DNA from: Microbulbifer variabilis ATCC 700307
GTDB lineage: Bacteria; Pseudomonadota; Gammaproteobacteria; Pseudomonadales; Cellvibrionaceae
Reading direction: 5' to 3'
DNA: 64,000 bases
Assembly: GCF_000380565.1 (NCBI RefSeq)
Contig: NZ_AQYJ01000025.1
Location: forward strand, 124,001 to 188,000
The notes under the pieces are model-generated. The model did not search any database. It worked only from the letters and a program-made list of their open reading frames with translations, and was not told the origin of the DNA. Made by a program: the position numbers and the translations under genes. This document shows positions 17,092 through 25,336 of this stretch, in pieces (positions within the stretch are counted from its first letter, which is position 1; the number at the start of each line of letters is the position of its first letter).

Positions 17092-17751
17092 AGGAAATAA
17101 AGGTAATTTTCCCTGGCTACCAGACTGACAGGTGGCACCCTACCCCCAGGAAATAGTCCTCCCCCCTGCAGAGCAGACAAACTCCCCGACTAAAAAATGA
17201 TCAACCAAGACCCATCCAGCGGGTAGCCGTATGGCTCATCAGCTGCCAATCGACTGGAGTTCTGTGGGTGCACAAAAACCGGGGCTCGAGAGGGGTGACA
17301 GCAATCGCTGTCAGTTCAACACTATGGTTTACACCCCAGTGCCCAGTTCCACTAGACACCCGCGCACCAGAAGATGTATCAGAGCGGGACTATTAGCTGA
17401 TCAACCCTGCGGCTCCTTTCTGACGCCTCCTGGGAGTTACTCCAGTTGACGTTCAGGGTGTACAACCGGGCGGTCAGATAGATCAGATTGACTATTTAGT
17501 GGTCGAAGTCAGCAGTGATTATGGTGATGACCATACATATCTGTCGTTCATAATTGAGAAAAAATGCCCTACGCGACAAGAAAAAGGGAAATCTATTTTG
17601 CTAAATCTGCCCAAAGCGGGAAGGATCCATCTCTGAATAGAGGTATTTCATGCCCTTCGGAGCTTTCAGCCTTTATACTTGTCCTAAGCTATAGGTCGCC
17701 AAGCCATAAAGGCTGGCCTCCTATGAAGTAGGACGTATAAAGAGACTCCCT
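17092..17751. other. Long intergenic region before prc, with possible gene remnant
   Basis: These 660 bases hold no recognised gene. A hairpin TGACAGC-AATC-GCTGTCA is at 17296-17313. An open plus-strand frame of about 60 codons without a normal start ends at TGA 17634-17636; its translation includes QIDYLVVEVSSDYGDD and could be the tail of a lost gene. Just before prc, CAGCCTTTAT (17667-17676) and ATAAAGGCTG (17706-17715) are a perfect 10-bp inverted repeat in the probable prc leader. Confidence 0.4.
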
Positions 17752-19851
17752 ATGCTTACCAATCGGATCGCCGCACTATTTTCCGGCTTCTTGGTCATTG
17801 GCCTGCTTTCCACAACCGCTCTGGCAGAGGCCGAGCGCCTGGCCCCAGAAAAGGACCAGGGCAGCACCGCCAGAGAGATAGTCAGCAAACTCGAAATGCT
17901 GCACTACAACAAAATAAAGGTCGGAGACGAAATGTCAGAAGACCTCTGGAATGAATACATTGATGCTTTGGACCCCACCAAAAGCTACTTCCTCAACTCA
18001 GACATCAATGAGTTTCGTGAGTGGCAAACCAGGATGGACGACCAGTTGCGCGCTGGTGACGTAAAAGCGGGCTTTGAGATTTACAATCGCTTCCGCCTGC
18101 GCATGGGCGATCGCCTCGACAATATTTTGTCCCAACTGGAGAAAGGCCTCCCAGACTTTGACTTCACTCGCGATGAGTCACTGGAACTTGATCGAGAGAA
18201 AAGTGAATGGCCGAAATCAATCAGCGCTGCCGATGACCTGTGGCGTAAACGCCTGAAAAGCAGCGTTCTGAACCTGCGTCTCACAGGAAAAACCGACGAG
18301 GAGATACGCGATCTTCTGGAGCGCCGCTATAAAGGCCAGAAGAAGCGTCTCGAGCAACAGAATAGCGATGATGTATTTGAGCTCTATATGAACTCACTCA
18401 CACGCCTCTATGATCCTCACAGTAATTACCTGTCCCCGCGCTCATTGGAAAACTTCAATATGAGCATGTCCCTCTCGTTGGAGGGCATCGGTGCTGTACT
18501 TCAGGCAGACGAGGAGTACACCAAGGTGGCCCGCTTGGTTGCAGGTGGCCCGGCTGATCGCACTGGCAAAATAAAGCCCAACGACAAGATCGTGGGTGTT
18601 GGCCAGGACAAAGAAGGTGAGATGGTCGATGTCGTAGGCTGGCGCCTGGATGATGTGGTTGACCTGATCCGCGGTAAGGCCGGCACTTTTGTTCGTCTCG
18701 AAACTATCCCGACGGGCGGTGACGGCACTCACAAGACCATCCTGATCAAACGCAGCAAAGTGAAGCTGGAAGATCAGGCGGCTAAGAAAGCTGTGTTTGA
18801 ATTCTCCGACGGTAGCCAAAACTACAAGATTGGCGTGATCAACCTGCCGACCTTCTATATAGACTTTGATGCCTATCGCCGCCGTGACCCCAACTACAAA
18901 AGCACCACTCGTGATGTGGCCAGGCTGTTGAGTGAACTGAAAGAGGAGAATGTCGATGGCATTATCCTCGACCTGCGCAACAACGGCGGTGGCTCGCTGC
19001 AAGAAGCCACCATGCTCACCGACCTGTTTATTGACCAGGGACCGGTGGTGCAAATCCGTCATGCCAATGAGCAAATTTCACGGCATAACCGCTCACGCTC
19101 CCGTGCTATGTATCGCGGCCCGCTGATGGTATTGATCAACCGCCTGTCAGCTTCTGCCTCTGAGATTTTTGCCGGAGCTATCCAGGACTACAACCGCGGT
19201 CTGGTTGTCGGTAACCAGTCGTTCGGTAAAGGTACGGTTCAAACCATGGCACCTCTGAAAGAGGGACAGCTCAAGATTACCCAGTCCAAGTTTTACCGCG
19301 TATCCGGTGACAGCACCCAACACGCCGGGGTAAAACCGGATATCCCCATGCCACAGCTGATTGACGCTGAAAGCGTTGGGGAGAGCGCTTACGATACCGC
19401 TCTACCCTGGGATCGCATCCATGCCGTGCCTCATGCAAAGTACTTCAACCTGAAGACTCTGATTCCAAATTTGATGACCAAGCACAACAAGCGTACGGCA
19501 TCTGACCCGGACTTTATCTTCCTGCGCGACCAGTTCGAATTTGAGAGCGAGCGCGCTGATAAGAAGTACCTATCACTCAATGAGGTAATGCGCGAACAGG
19601 AACGTGAGAACGTAAACCAGCGCCTGCTCTCTATGGAAAACCGCCGCCGCAATGCGAAGGGTCTTGAACCCTACGAGAATTTCGAAGCTTACGAAGAAAG
19701 TGAGTCAGAAGATGTCGCAGCTATCGGTGGTCCGGTTGAGATCAAGCTCGAAAAAGATCCAATCTTGAATGAAGCCGGCTATATAATGGCGGACTTTATT
19801 GGGCTAGCCACTAAGGCCAGCAAGGCCCCGCCTCAAGTAGCGAACTTCTAA
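17752..19851 (+). CDS. prc: C-terminal processing periplasmic protease Prc/Tsp (S41A)
   Basis: The 699-residue protein has a signal peptide (1-25), an N-terminal helical domain, a PDZ domain (about 240-335, with GIGAVLQ and GGPADRTGKIKPNDKIVGVG) and the S41 serine protease core. The catalytic triad of E. coli Tsp maps to Ser468 (RLSASASE), Asp479 and Lys493 (FGKGTVQ), with the same 25-residue Ser-Lys spacing. A C-terminal DUF3340-type domain follows. It degrades or trims periplasmic proteins from the C-terminus, including cell-wall hydrolase regulators and lipoproteins. Length matches the family (about 680). It stands as a single gene with its own terminator. Confidence 0.96.
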   Translation: MLTNRIAALFSGFLVIGLLSTTALAEAERLAPEKDQGSTAREIVSKLEMLHYNKIKVGDEMSEDLWNEYIDALDPTKSYFLNSDINEFREWQTRMDDQLRAGDVKAGFEIYNRFRLRMGDRLDNILSQLEKGLPDFDFTRDESLELDREKSEWPKSISAADDLWRKRLKSSVLNLRLTGKTDEEIRDLLERRYKGQKKRLEQQNSDDVFELYMNSLTRLYDPHSNYLSPRSLENFNMSMSLSLEGIGAVLQADEEYTKVARLVAGGPADRTGKIKPNDKIVGVGQDKEGEMVDVVGWRLDDVVDLIRGKAGTFVRLETIPTGGDGTHKTILIKRSKVKLEDQAAKKAVFEFSDGSQNYKIGVINLPTFYIDFDAYRRRDPNYKSTTRDVARLLSELKEENVDGIILDLRNNGGGSLQEATMLTDLFIDQGPVVQIRHANEQISRHNRSRSRAMYRGPLMVLINRLSASASEIFAGAIQDYNRGLVVGNQSFGKGTVQTMAPLKEGQLKITQSKFYRVSGDSTQHAGVKPDIPMPQLIDAESVGESAYDTALPWDRIHAVPHAKYFNLKTLIPNLMTKHNKRTASDPDFIFLRDQFEFESERADKKYLSLNEVMREQERENVNQRLLSMENRRRNAKGLEPYENFEAYEESESEDVAAIGGPVEIKLEKDPILNEAGYIMADFIGLATKASKAPPQVANF

Positions 19852-19896
19852 TTTGTAGCAGGTGCGCCTTGCGTGCCTGCTCCGCTAGTAACTCCA

Positions 19897-19920
19897 GGTC
19901 GGGCAAGCCCGGCCTTTTTT
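19897..19920 (+). terminator. Rho-independent terminator of prc
   Basis: GGTCGGG-CAAG-CCCGGCC is a strong GC stem followed by six Ts, starting 46 bases after the prc stop and just before the exonuclease gene. Confidence 0.85.
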
Positions 19921-19936
19921 ATTTTTGGGGGAATAA

Positions 19937-20752
19937 ATGAAAGTCGTTTCCTTTAACGTCAACAGCATTCGTACACGCCTGCATCAGATGGAGGCACTGG
20001 TAGACAGCCATAAGCCGGACATAATCGGCTTGCAGGAAACCAAAGTTACCGATGAAGATTTTCCGGTAGATGCAATCCGGGACCTTGGCTATGAGCTGAT
20101 CTACTTTGGCCAGAAAACCCACTACGGCGTCGCCCTACTCTCACGCCTTCCCTTTGTCGATCGAGAGTACGGCTTCCCCACTGATGATGAAAATGCCCAA
20201 CGCCGTATGGTTATGGGTAAATTTGATATCGGTGGCAAGGAGCCGCTGACAGTGATTAATGGCTATTTTCCCCAGGGTGAAAACCGCGAGCATCCGGTAA
20301 AATTCCCGGCCAAGCAAAAGTACTACGCAGACCTTGATACCTTTTTGCAAACCACCTGCAAACCCAATGCTCCAGTACTGGTAATTGGAGATATGAATAT
20401 TTCCCCCAGTGATCTCGACATCGGTATTGGCGAGCCCAATCGCAAGCGTTGGCTTCGCGACGGCAAGTGCAGCTTTCTGCCAGAGGAGCGCGAGTGGCTG
20501 CAGAAAATCGAGGCATGGGGATTGGTGGACACTTTTCGTGCACTTAATCCAGAAACTAACGATGTGTTTAGCTGGTTTGATTACCGCAGCCGCGGGTTTG
20601 ATCGCGATCCCAAGCGTGGTCTGCGTATCGACCTGATCATGGCTAGCAACCCTCTCATGGAAAAGTGCATCGCTACTGGAGTAGATTACGATATACGCGC
20701 TATGGAGCGCCCTTCTGACCACGCCCCGGTTTGGGCCGAATTTAAGCTCTAA
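19937..20752 (+). CDS. xthA: Exodeoxyribonuclease III
   Basis: The 271-residue enzyme is the Xth-type AP endonuclease and 3'-to-5' exonuclease of base excision repair. Motifs are FNVNSIRTR (6-14), LQETK (metal-binding Glu), [18 protein letters not shown] with the catalytic Asp/Asn, and SDHAPV near the C-terminus with the catalytic His. Length matches E. coli Xth (268). The ribosome site GGGGG is seven bases upstream. It is bracketed by terminators on both sides, so it is monocistronic. Confidence 0.95.
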   Translation: MKVVSFNVNSIRTRLHQMEALVDSHKPDIIGLQETKVTDEDFPVDAIRDLGYELIYFGQKTHYGVALLSRLPFVDREYGFPTDDENAQRRMVMGKFDIGGKEPLTVINGYFPQGENREHPVKFPAKQKYYADLDTFLQTTCKPNAPVLVIGDMNISPSDLDIGIGEPNRKRWLRDGKCSFLPEEREWLQKIEAWGLVDTFRALNPETNDVFSWFDYRSRGFDRDPKRGLRIDLIMASNPLMEKCIATGVDYDIRAMERPSDHAPVWAEFKL

Positions 20753-20767
20753 CCACCTTCTAATGAA

Positions 20768-20798
20768 AACCGGGATCTGTTCCCGGTTCTTTTCCTCT
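20768..20798 (+). terminator. Rho-independent terminator of xthA
   Basis: AACCGGGA-TCTG-TTCCCGGTT-type hairpin (20768-20788), with an 8-bp stem, is followed by a T-rich tail CTTTTCCTCTTT, just after the exonuclease stop. Confidence 0.75.
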
Positions 20799-20802
20799 TT
20801 GA

Positions 20803-20822
20803 ATATATGATTTTCCATATAT
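20803..20822. promoter_or_regulatory. Probable ArsR operator before the arsC-like/arsR genes
   Basis: ATATATG-ATTTTC-CATATAT has perfect 7-bp arms and a 6-base spacer. It overlaps a promoter-like TATAAT (20819-20824) about 33 bases before the GTG start. A nearly identical element precedes the GAPDH gene at 21683-21704, which argues for one shared repressor, most simply the ArsR encoded between them. Confidence 0.7.
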
Positions 20823-20856
20823 AATAGAAAGAGATAAAGCTGGCAGGTGCAACGCT

Positions 20857-21276
20857 GTGAAGAAGCGGGTTTTGTTTATCTGTGCTGGGAACTCAGCCCG
20901 ATCGATTATTGCTGAGGCGCTACTGCGTTATCACTCCGGGGCCTTCTTCGAAGTTGCCAGTGCAGGTACCAGCCCAGAACCCGTGGATATTCGGGCAATC
21001 AGCGCCTTGAAACGCTTTGGGATACCCATACAAGGATTGTATTCCAAGTCTCTGGATGAAGTATCCAACCAGAGTTTTGACTTGGTGATTACCCTGTGTG
21101 ACAAAAGCCAAAGAGAGTATGTACCTTCGCCCACCCATAGCAAAATAATCGCTTGGGACTTTGAAGACCCGGCCACGCGCCATTGCTTCAATCCATTTTA
21201 CACAACGGTGAGAGAGCTAAGCACTCGCATTAAATTGTTTGCCTTGGTGCAAACCAAAACTGCCAAAGCGGCCTGA
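20857..21276 (+). CDS. Low-molecular-weight phosphatase/arsenate reductase-like protein
   Basis: The 139-residue protein has the phosphatase P-loop CAGNSARS (Cys9 to Arg15, CX5R) and the catalytic DP motif in WDFEDPA (Asp104). It matches thioredoxin-type ArsC proteins, which reduce arsenate to arsenite. The second redox Cys is present (Cys81 in VITLCD), but the third one that normally follows about seven residues later is absent (sequence KSQREYVPSP). The only other Cys is Cys110. Either the reduction route differs, or the protein acts on another phosphate or arsenate ester. It begins with GTG (AGGTG site seven bases upstream) and is followed by arsR after 19 bases in the same transcript. Confidence 0.85.
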   Translation: MKKRVLFICAGNSARSIIAEALLRYHSGAFFEVASAGTSPEPVDIRAISALKRFGIPIQGLYSKSLDEVSNQSFDLVITLCDKSQREYVPSPTHSKIIAWDFEDPATRHCFNPFYTTVRELSTRIKLFALVQTKTAKAA

Positions 21277-21295
21277 CAGAAGCCCGGGGAAAACT

Positions 21296-21640
21296 TTGAA
21301 TCCAGTTCAGTTTTACAAGTGCCTTGCTGACGATACCCGCCTTCGCACCCTTCTATTAATCGCTTATGAAGGTGAGCTTTGCGTGTGTGAGTTGACCGCT
21401 GCCCTAGGCCTTAGTCAACCGAAAATTTCCCGGCACCTGGCCCTTTTACGCAGCGCGGATCTTTTACAAGACCGGCGTCAGGGACAGTGGGTTTTCTACC
21501 GTATCAATCCAGCTCTAAGCGACTGGACAAAAAATATCCTTCAAGACACTTTACAAGCAAACCAGCAGTTCATCGCCAAGGATCTACGGAATCTGTTCCA
21601 GATGGGGGAAAGGCCCGAACGTGCGAGTCTGTGTTGTTGA
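21296..21640 (+). CDS. arsR: ArsR-family arsenic-responsive repressor
   Basis: The 114-residue winged-helix repressor has the arsenic-binding motif ELCVCEL (Cys29, Cys31), the classical ArsR site in the helix before recognition, then LSQPKISRHLALLRSADLL as the recognition region and GQWVFYRINP as the wing. Binding of arsenite releases it from DNA. I chose TTG at 21296 because GGGGA lies five bases upstream and the protein then starts NPVQFYKCLADDTR, in register with the family. An upstream TTG at 21239 lies inside the preceding gene. Two matching inverted repeats flank the pair of genes and are its likely targets. Confidence 0.9.
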   Translation: MNPVQFYKCLADDTRLRTLLLIAYEGELCVCELTAALGLSQPKISRHLALLRSADLLQDRRQGQWVFYRINPALSDWTKNILQDTLQANQQFIAKDLRNLFQMGERPERASLCC

Positions 21641-21682
21641 TGGCCCTAACAGTACCCTATTAACTGTAAAAATTTGCCTGTA

Positions 21683-21704
21683 TATATATGAATTTCCATA
21701 TATA
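21683..21704. promoter_or_regulatory. Probable ArsR operator before the GAPDH-arsJ genes
   Basis: TATATATG-AATTTC-CATATATA has perfect 8-bp arms and the same spacing as the element at 20803-20822. It lies 22 bases before the GAPDH start codon and probably covers its promoter. Confidence 0.75.
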
Positions 21705-21725
21705 TGGATTCAAGGAGAAATATAG

Positions 21726-22733
21726 ATGACGATAAAAGTCGGAATCAATGGTTTTGGCCGTATTGGTCGATTGGTACTGCGCGCAGCATGGGACTGGCCG
21801 GACATAGAGTTTATTCAGATTAATGACCCCTCAGGCGACGCCCATACCCTGGCCCACCTCCTGAATTTCGACTCTGTCCATGGCCGCTGGCACAACACAG
21901 CGAAATCCACTGATCACACTATTGAAATAGATGGCCTCAAAGTAGCGTGCAGTGCGAATACCGAAATCTCCAAGACCGATTGGAGCCGCTGCGATCTTGT
22001 CATTGAAGCCTCTGGTAAAATGAAAACCTCTGCAATTTTGCAAGCGTACCTTGATCAAGGCGTAAAAAGGGTGCTTGTCTCTGCTCCTGTTAAAGAGGCC
22101 GGTGTGCCCAATATTGTCCTGGGGGTGAATCAGCATATTTACGATCCCGACAAACACCCTATTGCTACTGCCGCCTCCTGTACCACTAACTGTCTAGCGC
22201 CAGTTGTGAAAGTCATTCACGAAAACCTGGGTATTAAACATGGCTCCATCACGACCATTCACGATATTACCAATACCCAAACAATACTTGATGCCCCCCA
22301 CGCAGATCTGCGCCGGGCCAGGGCTTGTGGAGCCAGCCTGATCCCGACAACTACAGGATCAGCCACAGCTATAACTGCGATTTTCCCTGAGTTGACTGGC
22401 CGGTTAAATGGCCACGCCGTACGTGTACCCCTGGCAAACGCCTCGTTGACCGACTGCGTTTTCGAAGTCGAACGCCCCACCACTGCCGAGGAAGTTAACC
22501 AATTACTGCAAACCGCCTCGAAAAGAGAGCTGAAAGATATTCTCGGCTATGAGGAGCGCCCTCTGGTATCGGTGGATTACAAAACCGACCCACGCTCCAG
22601 CATTGTCGACGCTCTCTCGACCATGGTGATCAATGGTACCCAGGTTAAAATTTATACTTGGTATGACAACGAGTGGGGGTACGCAAATCGTACCGCGGAA
22701 CTAGCCCGGATGATCGGAAACATGGATCGCTGA
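21726..22733 (+). CDS. gap: ArsJ-associated glyceraldehyde-3-phosphate dehydrogenase
   Basis: The 335-residue enzyme has the GAPDH NAD-binding start [13 protein letters not shown] and the catalytic Cys152 (ASCTTNC) with partner His179. Next to arsJ, this type of GAPDH uses arsenate in place of phosphate to make 1-arseno-3-phosphoglycerate, the unstable compound exported by ArsJ. This gives arsenate resistance without reduction. The gene follows arsR, has an AAGGAG ribosome site, and is preceded by its own copy of the ArsR-like palindrome. Glycolytic use is possible but the context favours arsenic resistance. Confidence 0.93.
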   Translation: MTIKVGINGFGRIGRLVLRAAWDWPDIEFIQINDPSGDAHTLAHLLNFDSVHGRWHNTAKSTDHTIEIDGLKVACSANTEISKTDWSRCDLVIEASGKMKTSAILQAYLDQGVKRVLVSAPVKEAGVPNIVLGVNQHIYDPDKHPIATAASCTTNCLAPVVKVIHENLGIKHGSITTIHDITNTQTILDAPHADLRRARACGASLIPTTTGSATAITAIFPELTGRLNGHAVRVPLANASLTDCVFEVERPTTAEEVNQLLQTASKRELKDILGYEERPLVSVDYKTDPRSSIVDALSTMVINGTQVKIYTWYDNEWGYANRTAELARMIGNMDR

Positions 22734-22790
22734 TTAAATCTGGGGAGCCTAGAAGCCAGCAATATTACAATATTGGTAAAGTTCATTTCG

Positions 22791-24035
22791 ATGCAGTTAC
22801 TTTCCTCTTTGCCCCTGCCAGTTCGCCAGTATTTGCTGGTAACTGGCAACTATTGGTCATTTACCTTGACCGATGGCGCCCTGCGAATGCTGGTGTTAAT
22901 GCATTTCCACAAATTAGGCTATGCCCCGCTGGAAATCGCATTGCTCTTTCTTTTCTATGAATTGTTCGGGGTGATCACCAATCTTGTTGGAGGTTGGCTG
23001 GGTGCCCGCCTCGGCCTCAACCGCACCATGAACATGGGGTTAATGCTGCAGGTAATAGCTTTACTAATGCTGCTGGTACCCTCAAACCTGCTCTCTGTCC
23101 CCTGGGTGATGGGTGCCCAGGCCCTGTCAGGCATCGCCAAGGACCTCAACAAGATGAGTGCGAAAAGTGCTATCAAGTTGTTGCTCCCGGCACATGCCCA
23201 AGGTCCGCTCTACCGTTGGGTAGCCCTGCTTACCGGCTCCAAGAACGCCCTTAAGGGATTGGGATTTTTTCTGGGTGGGGTCCTGCTCGCTCTGGCGGGA
23301 TTTCGCGGTGCTATCCTGATCATGGCCATATGCCTGGCAGGGGTTTGGATTCTCAGCAAGAAATTTCTTCGCAGGGATTTAGGAAAGGCTAAAGCCAAGA
23401 AGCGCTTTCGCGACGTATTTTCCAAGAGCCGAGCAGTAAACGCCTTAGCTGCCGCTCGGCTATTCCTTTTTGCTTCCCGTGATACCTGGTTTGTCATTGC
23501 CCTGCCAGTTTTCCTGGCGAGCCAATTTGGCTGGGGGCATTGGCAGATAGGCGCTTTCCTAGCGGTCTGGATAATCGGCTATGGAGCTGTACAAGCATTA
23601 GCCCCAAAAATCACAGCCAGTATTTCCCCGAAAGCCCCAGATGGCAGGACCGCCTTATACTGGTCAGCGGCACTGGCAATGGTCCCAGCAACAATAGCCT
23701 TGGCATTGCACTCCGGTATTCATCCCCTGCTTACAACCCTGTCGGGGCTGATGGTTTTTGCCTTCGTATTCGCAATCAATTCCTCACTACACAGCTATCT
23801 GATTGTCTCCTATGCGCGAGAAGATGGAGTTTCAATGGATGTAGGCTTCTACTATATGGCAAACGCCATGGGGCGCCTACTTGGAACCCTATTGTCCGGG
23901 TGGATTTTTCAGATAGCAGGAATTGAAGCCTGCCTGATAATTTCTTCTATATTCTTAATGGCAACTGCGCTGATATCCCTGGCTCTGCCAAAACAGGGAG
24001 ATGAAGATAGCCCTGCCGCCACTGTTGTCAGCTAA
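22791..24035 (+). CDS. arsJ: ArsJ organoarsenical efflux permease (MFS)
   Basis: The product (414 aa from ATG 22791) is an MFS protein with about 11-12 hydrophobic segments. It shows features of ArsJ: NYWSFTLTDGALRMLVLMHF near the N-terminus and GIAKDLNKMSAKSAIK in the first cytoplasmic loops. It exports 1-arseno-3-phosphoglycerate made by the adjacent GAPDH, which breaks down to arsenate outside. It follows the GAPDH gene by 57 bases in the same transcript. The frame can be extended to a TTG at 22773, but the ATG is preferred. A stem-loop follows at 24064-24096. Confidence 0.92.
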   Translation: MQLLSSLPLPVRQYLLVTGNYWSFTLTDGALRMLVLMHFHKLGYAPLEIALLFLFYELFGVITNLVGGWLGARLGLNRTMNMGLMLQVIALLMLLVPSNLLSVPWVMGAQALSGIAKDLNKMSAKSAIKLLLPAHAQGPLYRWVALLTGSKNALKGLGFFLGGVLLALAGFRGAILIMAICLAGVWILSKKFLRRDLGKAKAKKRFRDVFSKSRAVNALAAARLFLFASRDTWFVIALPVFLASQFGWGHWQIGAFLAVWIIGYGAVQALAPKITASISPKAPDGRTALYWSAALAMVPATIALALHSGIHPLLTTLSGLMVFAFVFAINSSLHSYLIVSYAREDGVSMDVGFYYMANAMGRLLGTLLSGWIFQIAGIEACLIISSIFLMATALISLALPKQGDEDSPAATVVS

Positions 24036-24492
24036 GTGCAAATTGATTCCTCAAAGCCGACTAATTCAGCAACGGGATAGATCCTTCCCGCTGAATCACA
24101 GCCAGTGATCATCACCAAGGCACCAAACAAAGTAACTTTTGATGTTATCTGGATCCAACTCCACATACATCCCCCTGCAAAACACAAGCTCCAGACTTGC
24201 TATGGGCAAAATCAATCCATAAATCCGCAACTCTCCCAACGGATACCTAATCCATGGAAACTTTATTCATTAAAAGCCATTGAGCCTTAAAGGAAAGGAC
24301 TTTATCGGGGCCAATGCTGACCAAGGAACAGTTGCCCCAACAGGCAATAAACCTGCAAGAGGGACACCTGGCGGATAAAGCTTCCACGTGTAGGGTAGGA
24401 AATCGGCCCGTATCTTTCCATGCCAAGTTAGCACCAATTTCTGCCATTGGCGGACATAAGCCTAAACCTCCCAAATCATCTACTCAGTGGGA
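24036..24492. other. Intergenic region between convergent arsJ and cytochrome b561 genes
   Basis: A stem-loop with arms ATTCAGC (24064-24070) and GCTGAAT (24090-24096), and an inner GGGA/TCCC pairing, follows arsJ and may end its transcript, though no T-tract follows. The remaining 400 bases contain only short frames on both strands that overlap the cytochrome gene or lack ribosome sites. I recognise nothing else. Confidence 0.4.
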
Positions 24493-25098
24493 CTACCCCC
24501 TTCCCCGGCTATCTCTATCAATCGTCATACGTAATAGAGTTCGATCTTTCTTGATAAAGTGATGATACGAAGCGGCCAATACATGCCCGAGGATTAGCAG
24601 CCAAACCAGCCACTCACCCAAGACCTCCTTATGGATAAAGTCCACCGGCTCCTCAAATTGTTCAAAAGTCATACCAAGACCATTCTGTACCCATGAACCA
24701 AAGAGCCAAGTATCAGCAAACTTGGGGATTTCAAACAAGAAGAAGTAATCCGTGTTGACCCCCGTACCCAGATAGCCGGTCAATGGAGTGATGATCATTA
24801 TCAGATATAAAGCATAATGGCCAATATGTGCTGCTACATGTTCCAAGCGAGAGCCGGGCTCCAGTAATGGTGCTGGATTCATCAACCTCCATAAAATACG
24901 GAGAACAACCAGTGTACCTATGGTTACTCCAATAGACAGGTGAAACTGCAAAGCGACCAAGTTCTCAGGGGTTTCCTCTTGAGTGAACCATTATCGATAG
25001 TAAACGCTGATATAGGAGCCAAGGAAGAAAAGGGCAATGGACCAGTGAAGCCACTTGGCTATTGAGCCGTAGCTATGATCGCTGTTTCTAAGGGGCAT
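24493..25098 (-). pseudogene. Cytochrome b561 family protein interrupted by an in-frame TAA
   Basis: A minus-strand frame beginning ATG 25098 encodes the first helix of a cytochrome b561 (SYGSIAKWLHWSIALFFLG, with the haem-ligand-type His18), then hits TAA at 24991-24993 as codon 36. It then continues in the same frame through the rest of the protein (WFTQEETPENLVALQFHLS onward). Further haem-ligand candidates are in QFHLSIG, AAHIGHYALYL and LILGHVLAASYHH. The full reading would be about 201 residues, normal for the family, which passes electrons between quinone and periplasmic partners. The stop replaces a residue in YYR-x-WFT and could be a C-to-T change of a Gln codon. Unless there is readthrough or a base-call error, the gene is broken. 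Confidence 0.8.
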
Positions 25099-25179
25099 CA
25101 ATCACTACCTATCACAGAGTAATTCTCACAAGATAGTAGTTCGTACTACCCAATAGCAACTGGAGAATTTAGGACAAGA

Positions 25180-25197
25180 TATTCAAATTTTTGAATA
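25180..25197. promoter_or_regulatory. 18-bp AT-rich palindrome before the hydrolase gene
   Basis: TATTCAAA-TT-TTTGAATA is a perfect palindrome in the space between the divergent cytochrome b561 and hydrolase genes. It has the form of a dimeric regulator site. A single LytTR/AlgR-like half site, ACCGTTCGCC, lies at 25233-25242 closer to the hydrolase. Confidence 0.45.
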
Positions 25198-25336
25198 GAT
25201 AGGAGCATCCAGTTCCTTCCCCACTCCCTGTTACCGTTCGCCAGCTATATAAGCCACTCATCCTACTTTTATCACAGGAAAAAAATCCGCCCCTAGAATG
25301 CCACTCATTCAGTGAAACAGCACAGGCAAAACACTT

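Noticed and set aside
24314-24562. 82-codon plus-strand frame before the cytochrome b561 gene
   Set aside because: Its second half runs antisense through the cytochrome coding region and no domain is recognised.
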